Source: Rebecca billardiae RCC1528 (taxonomy: Eukaryota; Haptophyta). Taken from it: a stretch of DNA of 64,000 bases. Positions 7,797 to 16,802 of this stretch are shown here, piece after piece. Position numbers and translations under genes: made by a program. How positions within the stretch are numbered: position 1 is the first letter of the stretch; the number at the start of each line of letters is the position of its first letter. Under the pieces are notes generated by a model. The model had not been told where the DNA came from and searched no databases. It worked only from the letters and a program-made list of their open reading frames with translations. The stretch covers positions 496,001 to 560,000 of the forward strand of contig OZ251248.1 in assembly GCA_965240325.2 (NCBI GenBank). The letters run 5' to 3'.

Positions 7797-9110
7797 TTAA
7801 ATGGCGAAATTAAGCTGGTTCTGTGAGACCTCCATCATCACATCATGGAGCGCCCAGGCATGCCACTTGAAAGATGCCCCGCTGTTCGTGTCCGCCTCAA
7901 AGATGGCGTACTCCGTATCGAGTCGGCGACCGTCGAAGAGGATGTCGGACTGCGAGAAGGCGCTCGTGTTGAAGGCGATGCAGAAAGCCGCATCGTCAAA
8001 GGCCGTGCCGCTCACGCGAGAGGCATAATCGGCAATGCCGAGCGCGTTGAAGGCGCGAACGAGCTCAGCGCGCGTCTCTGCGCCGCCGTGGGTGGCAGAG
8101 ACTGGCTGATCCGGCACGAGGGTAGAGCCGATGCGCAACTGCCACTTGGTGAGCGCCGCTCGCGTGCGAGTCGTGATGTCGCCACCAAATGCGTTCTCAC
8201 TGGTATTCGGCACCGCAGCCAGGATGATCATGTTGACCGAGGCCAGGCGGAACGGCAACTGCCAGGCCGTCGACGTGTTTGCAGCCACCGAGTGGGAGGC
8301 ATGGAGGTAGGACATCGATGGGATGTAGATCCGATCGAGCGAGCGAACCATCTTGGTGTAGGCACTATCGCTCAGCATGACCATGCCGAGCTGCATCTTG
8401 ACCGTCTCAAGCGTGGGGGAGGTAGTGCCTGGGTCGGCATCATACACGCCAAAGTCGAGCATGTTGGCCACATGGATGTCAACACGAAGGCCTTGGTGCA
8501 GCTCAGAGAGCGGCACCGCCTTACCACACAGAGCGCCAAACACGTACGCGAGTGGGAGGGTAACCGTCTTCCGGGCATTGTTGGCAATTGTCTCACCGGT
8601 TGTCGGGTAAAGCGCGCTCTCAACATCGGCGGCTGCATATGCGGCAGGCATCTCGTAGTCGGCACAGCCCAGCATGCTGCCGGTGGAGAAGCCCGAAGAA
8701 GCGCCCGACTGGAAGTCGAGCAAAACATTGTGCAGCAGGCCTGCCTTGCCCGTGCTCGCGATCATCTGGCTGCCGTGGTAGGCGTCAATGCGCTCGATGC
8801 ACGAGTATGCAGATCTTGAGAGCGTGAGAGGCTGGCCAGAGGTGTTGTGGATTGTAAACTGCAGGACTGTCTGCGACGGGTCCATCATCGCGCCGGGCGT
8901 GCCAGTCGGGATATCGAATTGCATCACCTGGCCACTTGTGAAGCTAGACGACGGGCCTGCATATATCGTCGACCTCTTGTAGGCAGCGCCAACGGCGACG
9001 GGCTTGGGGTTTGAGAAGTCATAGTAGCTCGGAGCCGTCTCCTCCTGCTCGAGCACCATCGCGTCATCACCGCGAATATCGTTCGTCACACGCTTGCCGG
9101 CGTAAGCCAT
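7797..9110 (-). CDS. Major capsid protein, PLV double-jelly-roll type
   Basis: 437 residues. It has no signal peptide or membrane segment and is rich in beta-strand and Ser/Thr/Ala. The opening (SYYDFSNPKPV), an early QVMQFDIPTG strand and SQTVLQFTIHNTSGQPL fit the first jelly roll of Polinton/PLV capsid proteins. IERIDAYHGSQMI is the typical strand-loop after it, and a second module includes DIHVANMLDFGVYD and YIPSMSYLHAS. The C-terminus (FKWHAWALHDVMMEVSQNQ) resembles the closing strand of the second jelly roll. Length matches PLV MCPs. It is followed by the small basic protein and preceded by the minor capsid gene, the conserved capsid cassette order. Identification is by composition, length and synteny, not alignment. 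Confidence 0.75.
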   Translation of the reverse strand: MAYAGKRVTNDIRGDDAMVLEQEETAPSYYDFSNPKPVAVGAAYKRSTIYAGPSSSFTSGQVMQFDIPTGTPGAMMDPSQTVLQFTIHNTSGQPLTLSRSAYSCIERIDAYHGSQMIASTGKAGLLHNVLLDFQSGASSGFSTGSMLGCADYEMPAAYAAADVESALYPTTGETIANNARKTVTLPLAYVFGALCGKAVPLSELHQGLRVDIHVANMLDFGVYDADPGTTSPTLETVKMQLGMVMLSDSAYTKMVRSLDRIYIPSMSYLHASHSVAANTSTAWQLPFRLASVNMIILAAVPNTSENAFGGDITTRTRAALTKWQLRIGSTLVPDQPVSATHGGAETRAELVRAFNALGIADYASRVSGTAFDDAAFCIAFNTSAFSQSDILFDGRRLDTEYAIFEADTNSGASFKWHAWALHDVMMEVSQNQLNFAI

Positions 9111-9135
9111 AAGTACTATGGCCAGGAAATATTTC

Positions 9136-9870
9136 TTAAGAAATTTGGAATTTCAGGTTGACAGACCACTCGGCTCCATTCAGCTCCACCGGCTGCATGG
9201 TCTCGAGATCGATCAGCTGAAGCTCGATATTTTGTATACTCCGACGGTTGCACTGCAAGATGTCATTGTTCGCATCAGTGTACAGTACAGTCTGGCCGAA
9301 AGGCTTGTCGATATGCACCACGCACAAAATATTGCTTGATGAGCCCGAGTTGGTCGAGTCTCTGCTCTTGACGTCTAGCCCTTCGCAGGTGAGCGCAAAG
9401 CCTCGGCTGAGCAGGTCCACCACGCCGGGTGCCTCTATACTGCCGCCAGCAGGTATTACCAAGTCTGTGCGACAGAGGCCGAGCACGCGCGAAGCGCTGC
9501 TCGTGCCCTTGATGGTGGTGTCGAAACCATGTGACGTCGAGAATGTAAGCTTGCCAGTGGCCGAGTCGAAAGCAGCAGTCACGTTGATGCTAGACAATGC
9601 CGAGTTGATCTCCGTGACTAGCGTGCTAGCGGTATAATTCTTCGGGGTGAGCGTGAGCGTCGTATCGCCCCAGTCGGAGGCGGCACCCACGCTATTATTC
9701 GAGCTGTCTACGGCATAGCGCGTATTAGGCACACACAGGCTATCGACAGATACAAATATGACCTCATCGCTTGCCGCCATGATTGGGTGGCTCAGTGTGA
9801 AATTCACGCAGCTCGTCTTGGCTCGGCCCAGTGGGAACACATCGCCCTGACTTGTGTGCAGGTGCAGCAT
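9136..9870 (-). CDS. Minor capsid protein, penton-type single jelly roll
   Basis: 244 residues. It lies 25 bp upstream of the major capsid gene on the same strand. The last third reads as the penton/minor-capsid signature of Polintons and PLVs: NIELQLIDLETMQPVELNG, then EWSVNLKFQI at the C-terminus (the family pattern is L.D..G..VDLNG..W...L.F). The middle is Ser/Thr-rich beta sequence with no Cys clusters. It would form the pentameric vertices of the capsid. The ATG at 9870 lies inside a possible overlapping small gene. Alternative: an unrelated beta-sandwich structural protein. Confidence 0.7.
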   Translation of the reverse strand: MLHLHTSQGDVFPLGRAKTSCVNFTLSHPIMAASDEVIFVSVDSLCVPNTRYAVDSSNNSVGAASDWGDTTLTLTPKNYTASTLVTEINSALSSINVTAAFDSATGKLTFSTSHGFDTTIKGTSSASRVLGLCRTDLVIPAGGSIEAPGVVDLLSRGFALTCEGLDVKSRDSTNSGSSSNILCVVHIDKPFGQTVLYTDANNDILQCNRRSIQNIELQLIDLETMQPVELNGAEWSVNLKFQIS

Positions 9871-9976
9871 GAATTAGTGCCGATATTATTTCATCATCGC
9901 TCGTGCCTAGCTTCTTGGAGATGTACCATGCCAATGCATCCTCTCGGCTGAAATCCAAAATATTCTCTGCTTGCAT
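9764..9976 (-). CDS. Small overlapping ORF upstream of minor capsid gene
   Basis: 70 residues from the ATG at 9976. The first 35 residues (MQAENILDFSREDALAWYIS, then KKLGTSDDEIISALI) look like a genuine acidic helical protein. The rest overlaps the start of the minor capsid gene in another frame and is less convincing. Its ATG lies 7 bp from the divergent ATG at 9984. It fills the only gap in an otherwise gap-free gene row, which supports it. It could instead be a leader ORF controlling capsid translation. Confidence 0.5.
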   Translation of the reverse strand: MQAENILDFSREDALAWYISKKLGTSDDEIISALIHAAPAHKSGRCVPTGPSQDELREFHTEPPNHGGKR

Positions 9977-9983
9977 ATAGAAG

Positions 9984-10316
9984 ATGGAGAATAAAAAGAC
10001 ACGCAGCGAGGCGCAGCAGCTGGCGACGGAGCGCATGCGCCTGAAACGCCAGGTAGTGACCTATGAGACACATGCGGCCACATACACCAAGCTGGCAGAG
10101 GATGCGAAAGCCAAGCTCGAAGAAATCGGCGGCGAGGTCGGGCCAAAAGCACCCACACCCAGGCGCCCGCCAAGCAAGACGCCGCCGAGCATTGTCAGGC
10201 AGCCGGTCGAATCGATCGAGCTGGCAGGCGAGGAAGAGGCGACCCCGGAGGCGGTGACCCCGGAGGCGGTAGCCCCGGTCAAGCCATCCCAAAAAAGAAT
10301 CATGCGCTTTATATGA
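9984..10316 (+). CDS. Coiled-coil protein of unknown function
   Basis: 110 residues. The N-terminal 50 residues form a charged helix or coiled coil (LATERMRLKRQ ... LAEDAKAKLEEIGG), followed by a Pro/Lys-rich linker and a repeated EATPEAVTPEAVAPV segment. A CATATAG box precedes the ATG. The stop TGA overlaps the start of the packaging ATPase gene (ATGA-type overlap), suggesting coupled expression. No family recognised; a scaffold or packaging accessory role would be a guess. Confidence 0.65.
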   Translation: MENKKTRSEAQQLATERMRLKRQVVTYETHAATYTKLAEDAKAKLEEIGGEVGPKAPTPRRPPSKTPPSIVRQPVESIELAGEEEATPEAVTPEAVAPVKPSQKRIMRFI

Positions 10317-11002
10317 TCAACGAGATCGCGCACCACATAGAGCTCCCGCTGCCTAGAATTAGTGCCGACAAGCCTCTAAAGCCAGGCCTACCAGAACCAC
10401 TCCCTAACACGAGTTTTCATTGGGGCATCTTTGGCCCACCACGCAGCGGCAAATCCAGCCAGGTAGTGGGCCTGATCACTGGCCCCTATAAACGAGTCTT
10501 TGCCAACGTAATCTTCGTGGCTCCTCGCACCTCGGTGGACAGCTTCCAAAATTCCCCGCTAGCCACGCTTCAATATGTATACCACGAGCTGACGGCAGAG
10601 ACACTTCAGAATGTGCTCAGCATTGCCGAGTCGAATATGCCTTTGCCGACCCTCCTTATTATAGATGATTTTGCTGCGTCACTAAAAGACCCAAATTTGC
10701 AGCGCCTGTATTCGCGTATCGTTCAGAACAGGCGACACTACAAACTCAGTATCATTGTTATATCACAGGGTTACATATCGGTGCCGCTGACTATACGAAA
10801 ATTATTCTCGCATGTGACCGTGTTCAAGCCCAACAATACCAAGGAGCTAGAGGCTCTGCGCTCTGAATTGATCATGATGCCTCGCTCAGACTTTGCTACA
10901 GTGTATCAGTACATTTTTGGCGATGGCGATCCGCACACTTTTTTATTTCTTAATGCAGACCATGGTGCGCTCCACAGAGAGTGGAATAAATTATTACTAT
11001 GA
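10313..11002 (+). CDS. DNA-packaging ATPase (FtsK/HerA, A32-like)
   Basis: 229 residues. The Walker A motif GPPRSGKSSQ is near residue 41 and the Walker B motif LLIIDDFAAS near residue 112. A downstream IIVISQGYISVP segment is the sensor-like Q motif seen in A32-type packaging ATPases (ISQ...P..IR), followed by a typical LFSHVTVFKP stretch. Length matches virophage, PLV and Polinton packaging ATPases. It would pump viral DNA into the preformed capsid. It overlaps the preceding gene by 4 bp, and the next gene starts 6 bp after its stop codon, so these three plus-strand genes look like one expression unit. Confidence 0.9.
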   Translation: MINEIAHHIELPLPRISADKPLKPGLPEPLPNTSFHWGIFGPPRSGKSSQVVGLITGPYKRVFANVIFVAPRTSVDSFQNSPLATLQYVYHELTAETLQNVLSIAESNMPLPTLLIIDDFAASLKDPNLQRLYSRIVQNRRHYKLSIIVISQGYISVPLTIRKLFSHVTVFKPNNTKELEALRSELIMMPRSDFATVYQYIFGDGDPHTFLFLNADHGALHREWNKLLL

Positions 11003-11008
11003 TTATAG

Positions 11009-11926
11009 ATGCAGGCCATACATCGCGAGCGATTCCTGCCGACCAAGACCACGCACTTTCGCCTCGAGGGCAAACCCTACGGCGGCTCCTTTCACAGCCG
11101 CGGAAAAGAATACTGGAGCGGAGCCGTGCCTACGCCGTCTTCGAGACGATTGACGTATTCGGCCGAGCCGATTGTGATGAAGCCACTAATCAAGCCAACG
11201 CGACCGCCGCCCACCAACCAGACGGCTGCAGTGGGCAGGCGAGTGCCTTCCATCGATGCGCTGCTACCCTTTAGCGATGGTGTGAACGAATTTCGGGCTC
11301 GGCAGATTCGCCTGCCTACACGCGATGCGTCTGGCCAAGCAATGAGCAGGCTGATAGTCAACAAGCAGCCTCTGCCTGTCTCTACAAGTGCCGTGCCAGA
11401 GCGGCGATCGATTGGTATTGGGACAGACAGAGTCGCTCGGGGCCTGCGGCCAGAGCAGCACTCTACAGGTACTCAGGCGAGCACCAAGAGACGGTCGATT
11501 GCTACTCAGGAGATGCCTCCTCCGGCTGAACGCCCGGCGATTGGCACGCAGGCTGGTGGCCCAAAGAGGCGTTCAACTGGTACTCAGGGGATGCCAGAGC
11601 GCCCGGCGATTGGCACGCAGGCTGGTCCGAAGAGACGCTCCATGGGGACACAGGAGCAGCCATCCCAGCAGACGGCTGGCACCCAGGCCTCAAAACCGCT
11701 CTTCGGAAATGAAGCCAGAGACCACCTTGACGACAACATCGATGCCATCATACTCATGATGCAGGCCAACCCGAAAGAATCGCGCACAGCTCTGAGCAAA
11801 ATGCTGGCCAGAGATTTTAACGTCTCTGAAAATGCGGCGAAGGCATTCCTCAAGGTCATTCCTTACGATCCCACACCTCGGTTCTCGTCGCCGTCGTCAT
11901 CGTTCAGCCCGTCGAGCAAGCTGTGA
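11009..11926 (+). CDS. GTQ-repeat protein of unknown function
   Basis: 305 residues, starting 6 bp after the ATPase stop codon with an ATTATAG box. The N-terminal 110 residues are basic. Residues about 130-235 carry an imperfect repeat: RRSIGIGT, STGTQAS, RRSIATQ, RPAIGTQAG, RRSTGTQG, RPAIGTQAG, RRSMGTQ, TAGTQAS. A folded helical C-terminal segment of about 60 residues follows (DDNIDAIILMMQANPKESRT, then ALSKMLARDFNVSENAAKAF), then a Ser-rich tail. It converges on PolB with a 23-bp overlap. No family recognised. Repeated Ser/Thr next to Arg suggests phosphorylation or a disordered virion protein (inference). Confidence 0.7.
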   Translation: MQAIHRERFLPTKTTHFRLEGKPYGGSFHSRGKEYWSGAVPTPSSRRLTYSAEPIVMKPLIKPTRPPPTNQTAAVGRRVPSIDALLPFSDGVNEFRARQIRLPTRDASGQAMSRLIVNKQPLPVSTSAVPERRSIGIGTDRVARGLRPEQHSTGTQASTKRRSIATQEMPPPAERPAIGTQAGGPKRRSTGTQGMPERPAIGTQAGPKRRSMGTQEQPSQQTAGTQASKPLFGNEARDHLDDNIDAIILMMQANPKESRTALSKMLARDFNVSENAAKAFLKVIPYDPTPRFSSPSSSFSPSSKL

Positions 11927-14900
11927 CGAACTCGTTCATTATTCGGTTGGCCCATTTGAGGCTCACGTCGTAGCCAGACTCGTCGACCATGATTTGCGCT
12001 GCCTTCCTTGCTGTGAGCGTGTCCCAATCATGCGTCCGAATAATTCGCTCAAAGTGTCTCCTTGGATCGAGCTTGTAGTGGCCCAGCGATAGGATCTCCA
12101 GCCCGTTCGCAGCCACGACACCCTTGTTGTACGAGTTTCGGAGGGCCACCTTCTCTTGGCGTTCCATCCTCACCACGTTCGAGCGCGCCGCAATCTGGTA
12201 GTAGTCCACGTGTGTCTCCCTCTCGCGGAGGACGATATCGCGATAGTGACCATGTTGCAGTGCTTTCGTCACCACTTTGTATGGCACGCCCTTGTTCTTG
12301 CGCAGTTCTTTCTTTGTCGATCTGACCGAGTAACATTTCGGCGCGTTGCACACCACCTCGCAAATGCGGTCGTTGGCGAACTCGTCCTTGAAGTAGCCGA
12401 CCACTTTCTGGTTCGAGGCATCATGCATCGGGTTGCGCTTGTGGTAGCCATGCATATCAAGCCAGCGCGGCGCGAGCTCTTTCATCTTGTGCTTGTAATT
12501 CTTGTCGTTCACCGAGAAGATGAAGGAATCGGTATCGGTCATGCAGAGCTGGATGTTTGGAAGCGCCGGCTTGAGGCCATCGTACCAAAAGGTCTGCATG
12601 AGCAGCTTCGAGCTCTCAAGGATGAGCGCGCCCAATTGAACAGGAGTAGTCTTGAGGTAGCGCTTCTTGTCACCAGAGACGAGAAAGAGCGAGCCGCCGA
12701 TATGCCTCGAGTACCGGCTGCGCGGGTCGAGGAAGCGCTTCTCCATCACACTCCCAGAGACGATGCCGGCATCCTGGTGGTGCAGCGTGCGCTCCATGGT
12801 TTTTCCAAAGCACGAGTTCGGGCCTAGTTTGAAGAAATTCTTCTCAAAGTCGTTTCTCGCCCGGGCGCGCAGCGCAGCCATCTGGTCGACATAGCCGCGC
12901 ATCCACGGTGCTAGATGCATCTCTAGCACGCGATGGACCTTTGTCACGACAAAGCCGAGCTCGACTGCCTTCTGCAGATTCAGCACACTGCACACATAGT
13001 TGACACGTGGGTCGAGGTGCGCGATGAGCTTGCCGTCACGGTGTTCGGGCAGCGGGACAAAATCGTTGAGGTGCTGGTGCGTGTGCTCCGGGAAGTAGCC
13101 ATCGATCTCCACATACGCTCCGATGTCTCCTTGGAAATCGAGGTCGCCGGGGTCACTCGGTAGCCGCCCATACCGGGGGTCGTGCAGGTCAAAGTCCTCG
13201 GGCTCAACATCCCAGGGCGCGCCTACTGGCATCTTGAGCTTCATCGCCCAGCCGTACAAGTTGTTCGCGTCAAAGTAGCCGATGTGCACGCCTCCTCCTG
13301 CCGTCTGCAGCTTGTGGCGCACATCTGTGTAGCCGCCTCGAATGCACTTGGAAGCAAAATCCACGTCTCGCGAGTCTTGCCAGAGCTCGATCTTTTGCCC
13401 CGTGGTCTTGAGCATCGTCTTGAAGAAGGATTGCGGCGCCGAGAGAAACCAGCTCGGGTCCAGGCCAAAGTTGGTGTGAAAGAGGTGCTGGAAGTTGGTG
13501 AAGACGTCTGCCTGCCCGTGAACGTCGATAGCGAGGTACCAGTCGAGGAGGTCTCTCATCGTCTCCAGCCCGACCGCCGACTTGAGTTGCACGAGCTTGA
13601 CGATCGCCTCATCCTCGCCCGCCTCAAAGTGTTGGTCCTGGCCTGCGATACCGAAGCTCGATTTAAGCTTGGACAAGAAGAGGTCGGGGTATTTTTCGAT
13701 GAGCGTGTCGATGGGCGTATCCAGCTCGAGGTGCCACGGAATCTCGTAGGGGAAAATGCCCTTGCGCCGCGCGGCCTCGAATACGATTTCTGGGTCGAGT
13801 CCTCGGGCCCGCGCCCAATCGCTGGCAAACGAGCGCAAGTTCCGCATGTCCGCGGGGTCCAGGTTGTCTAGGAGCGTCTCCAGCGATTCTTTCATAAAGG
13901 CCATCGTGTCCTTGAAACAAAAGCCGCCGATAGTCAGCTGCTTGAGTCGCTGCGTGTTCTGGAGAATGATGTCGGTTTTGAGCGCTTTGGTGAGGCGCGT
14001 GCTCGCGAGCTCGCGCTCGAGGCTGGTGATTTGCGCAGTGTCATAGTTGTCTCCTCTTATTGCGCACGAGACGAGAAGCGCCTCCTGCGCCTCGATCCTT
14101 TTCTTGAGGATCTCCGTTTTGCGGTTCTGCTTTATCCTGGCCATCTCGTTCATCAGCCCTTGCACCCGCTCGGAGCCGAGGGCCTGGATCAGGAAATTGG
14201 CGTCAAAGCCGGTGAGGTTGTGAAAGAATACTGGTACGCTCGCCATGAGATTCGTCGTGGATGCATGCAGGTTGCACTTTGTGCAAGCAGCACCGCGATA
14301 TGCGCCAGTGTAGTGGTCATGGTCGAAATTTTTGGTCTCGCCGAATTCGCCGTCGCAGAGGTAGCAGCAGGTGGCACTATCGAAAGCCTGCCTTGTCTCG
14401 AGAGGGAAGGAGCGCTTCTTGAGCGCAGAGTGCCTGCTGGCAGTATCCAGGTAGCTCGGGTATGTCTCCAGCAGGTAGACCACCAGATCGATATGGCACT
14501 CAGGCCCGGTGAAGGTCACGTACTTGATGGCTCCGTCGCTCCAGGTCTCAATGAGGCCGACGGCATATGGCCTCATCTCACCGTCGATTGTCACGGTCTC
14601 GAAATCGGCGTGGATCACCAGCGGCTTGACGATCTGCTCGATGCCTCCCGTGTACTCGATAGAGGTCTGGTAATCTTTGCCGGCCGCAGCCTCGCGAGGC
14701 GTCATGTAGCTGGCTAATTTTTGCTCCTCAGTCTGAGCATCGTAATTCACTGTCCACGAGTCATGGCACGTCTCCTGATGCTCATCTCGCTTGGCGCGAG
14801 CGTTGAAGGGGAACTTTTTGAGACACAGCTCGCAGTAGATATAGGTGGTATTTGCGCAAATGGCATCGGCGGAGCGGCAGAAGACCCAGTGCTCCTTGTA

Positions 14901-16178
14901 GAGCCCGAGGGTCACCCGAGGCAGGTTGTGGAAATCCTGCGGCGTCGGCAGTCGCATCACCTGCGCCTGCCCACCGTCCTCGGGGAGGCGATAGGCTGTG
15001 ATGGCCAGGTTGTTGGCGACCTCCCATGCGCGGATCTCGCCGATGTCCACAGGGTAGACAGCACCCTCGGGCTCGGTCACGAGGAACTTCCGGTGGACGC
15101 TCGGCCGCTCGGGGTGGGCAACGCCGCTCTCCACAGCCTTTGCTGCCTGCAGCGCGGCCATGAAGCACTTGAGGTCTTGGTTCTTGGGGTTGACGATGCC
15201 CATCTTGGCGTTCGCCCACCGCCCTTCGAGCTTCACGTAGCTGCTCCCGGATGTCGCTCCGCGAGGCGTCACCATGCCGCTGGTTATCCACATCCGGCTG
15301 AGGGCGATTGGCTTGTCTGCGTAGATTGACTGCCGCTGCTCGAAGGCGTCTGTGATCATCTCGTTGACGAGATCGATGAGCGGCTGCGGCTCCTGCTGCC
15401 AAACTGCTTTGCCGGCAATGGAGCGACTTGACTTCGAGATGGTGGGGTGCCCTCGTTCGATCATGCGGCGGTAGGCGTCCTCGGGCAGGCCCGGCATCTC
15501 GACCGCAAAGACACCCTTGGTGCTCTTCACATGCAGCGTCTCGATGATGACCCTCACCTTGAGCCGACTCGATGCTCCGCGCATCAGCTCCTTCTCGATC
15601 GTCTCAGCGACAAAGTCGTGGATTGCGCTTGTCAGATGCGACGGCATCTGGTAGAGCGCTTGCTCTCGCATGAGCAGAGGCGCCGTCGCCTCCACCTGCA
15701 TCGAGATTGGCATGGTGAAGGTCGTCTCCTTGGTGATCTCCGGCCCATGCACAGCCACCCTGGTCATGCCATCATTCAGCATCTTGGCGGTGAAGCCGAT
15801 CTGCTTGCGCAGCTTCCTCATGCCCTCCGATGTGCGAGGTAGTCGCCTCTTGCGCCCTTGGAGCATGAACTGCCCGCCGTCTTGGAGCTCGATGCCCATC
15901 GCCTTCAGCTCTGTCTCCATAGGCTGGTGCTTCTCAAGCCTCTCGAGCGTGCGGCGTAGCTGGTCCCAGCTCTTGCGCGTTCTGGGCATGCGCTTTCGCT
16001 TGCCCTGCAGCACGAAGGTCTTGCCATCGACGTTTGGCGTCAGGTTGAACTCGGCAAAGAGCCTCTCGAGACGGTCTCGGTCGAGCTCGTGGCGCGCGGC
16101 GGCATGCCGCCTCATGGACAGGTTGGGGTCGAGGAGATCCTGCTCGAGTCGGTTGCGGACGAGGTCGAGGAGGACCAT
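11904..16178 (-). CDS. Protein-primed family B DNA polymerase (pPolB)
   Basis: 1,424 residues from the ATG at 16178; the frame extends upstream only to a TTG. Visible motifs: ExoI HADFET (about 523), ExoII FHNLTGFDANF (about 651), ExoIII YLAID (about 881), palm motif A DANNLYGWAM (about 969), motif B KLGPNSCFGK (about 1117), motif C MTDTDSF (about 1213) and a later KCYSV. This is the DNA_pol_B_2 set of Polintons, adenoviruses and linear plasmids. A C2H2-like finger (YCELC ... HQETCH, about 448-472) and an endonuclease VII-like zinc insertion (CYLC ... DHDHYTG ... CTKCN, about 604-636) precede the ExoII motif. The N-terminal 430 residues are basic and could contain the terminal protein. It would replicate the element from its inverted repeats. 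Confidence 0.93.
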   Translation of the reverse strand: MVLLDLVRNRLEQDLLDPNLSMRRHAAARHELDRDRLERLFAEFNLTPNVDGKTFVLQGKRKRMPRTRKSWDQLRRTLERLEKHQPMETELKAMGIELQDGGQFMLQGRKRRLPRTSEGMRKLRKQIGFTAKMLNDGMTRVAVHGPEITKETTFTMPISMQVEATAPLLMREQALYQMPSHLTSAIHDFVAETIEKELMRGASSRLKVRVIIETLHVKSTKGVFAVEMPGLPEDAYRRMIERGHPTISKSSRSIAGKAVWQQEPQPLIDLVNEMITDAFEQRQSIYADKPIALSRMWITSGMVTPRGATSGSSYVKLEGRWANAKMGIVNPKNQDLKCFMAALQAAKAVESGVAHPERPSVHRKFLVTEPEGAVYPVDIGEIRAWEVANNLAITAYRLPEDGGQAQVMRLPTPQDFHNLPRVTLGLYKEHWVFCRSADAICANTTYIYCELCLKKFPFNARAKRDEHQETCHDSWTVNYDAQTEEQKLASYMTPREAAAGKDYQTSIEYTGGIEQIVKPLVIHADFETVTIDGEMRPYAVGLIETWSDGAIKYVTFTGPECHIDLVVYLLETYPSYLDTASRHSALKKRSFPLETRQAFDSATCCYLCDGEFGETKNFDHDHYTGAYRGAACTKCNLHASTTNLMASVPVFFHNLTGFDANFLIQALGSERVQGLMNEMARIKQNRKTEILKKRIEAQEALLVSCAIRGDNYDTAQITSLERELASTRLTKALKTDIILQNTQRLKQLTIGGFCFKDTMAFMKESLETLLDNLDPADMRNLRSFASDWARARGLDPEIVFEAARRKGIFPYEIPWHLELDTPIDTLIEKYPDLFLSKLKSSFGIAGQDQHFEAGEDEAIVKLVQLKSAVGLETMRDLLDWYLAIDVHGQADVFTNFQHLFHTNFGLDPSWFLSAPQSFFKTMLKTTGQKIELWQDSRDVDFASKCIRGGYTDVRHKLQTAGGGVHIGYFDANNLYGWAMKLKMPVGAPWDVEPEDFDLHDPRYGRLPSDPGDLDFQGDIGAYVEIDGYFPEHTHQHLNDFVPLPEHRDGKLIAHLDPRVNYVCSVLNLQKAVELGFVVTKVHRVLEMHLAPWMRGYVDQMAALRARARNDFEKNFFKLGPNSCFGKTMERTLHHQDAGIVSGSVMEKRFLDPRSRYSRHIGGSLFLVSGDKKRYLKTTPVQLGALILESSKLLMQTFWYDGLKPALPNIQLCMTDTDSFIFSVNDKNYKHKMKELAPRWLDMHGYHKRNPMHDASNQKVVGYFKDEFANDRICEVVCNAPKCYSVRSTKKELRKNKGVPYKVVTKALQHGHYRDIVLRERETHVDYYQIAARSNVVRMERQEKVALRNSYNKGVVAANGLEILSLGHYKLDPRRHFERIIRTHDWDTLTARKAAQIMVDESGYDVSLKWANRIMNEFVTACSTG

Positions 16179-16385
16179 TTTACTCTGGCGCAGAAAATTT
16201 TCGTCGAAAACTAACGCACTTTGGTCCGCCGCTGGCTCGGCCCCCAAGTCCTAAGTTTTTTCCGCGGATGGCGGGTCGGCGGCTGAGGGTCGGCGGCGGC
16301 CGCCCGGGATGCCGACATCGTCGCGCGAGCTCGGCCCAAGTCTTAAGTGCGGATCGAAATATGTTTTGGGGATGGTCGGCCTCTC

Positions 16386-16690
16386 TAAAGTTGAGACCCG
16401 AAGCTTCGCCGGCATGGTCGCCTTTTTTTACTGGTGGGGGCGCTGGTCTGTCCTGGTGGAAAAACCTGGCGGAGTGCTCGAAGTGGCCTCTAAAGTTGAG
16501 ACCCGAAGCTTCGCCGGTAAAATCATGGTCGCCTCGCGAGTTTTTACTGGCGGGGCGCTGGTCTGTCCTGGTGGAAAAACCTGGCGGAGTGCTCGAAGTG
16601 GCCTCTAAAGTTGAGACCCGAAGCTTCACCGGTAAAATCATGGTCGCCTCGCGAGTTTTTACTGGCGGGGCTCTGGTCTGTCCTGGTGAA
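16386..16690 (+). repeat. Subterminal tandem repeat, ~105-115 bp x ~3
   Basis: A unit beginning TAAAGTTGAGACCCGAAGCT starts at 16386, 16491 and 16606; the third copy is partial. Two shorter AAGCTTCGGCCTTGGA copies follow at about 16708-16765. The array lies only between PolB and the right inverted repeat and has no counterpart at the left end. No credible gene; frames through it are by-products of the repeat. Confidence 0.85.
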
Positions 16691-16802
16691 AAGCGAGATC
16701 CGGAAAGCTTCGGCCTTGGATCACTGGTAGTTCTTGGCCGGCTCGCAAGCTTCGGCCTTGGAACTGAGCTTCGGCGGCCGCCCTCGGTTTGTCTTGGCGG
16801 GA

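Noticed and set aside
16180-16641. 153-codon minus-strand frame upstream of PolB
   Set aside because: It is made of the subterminal tandem repeat and overlaps the PolB 5' end; no protein features.
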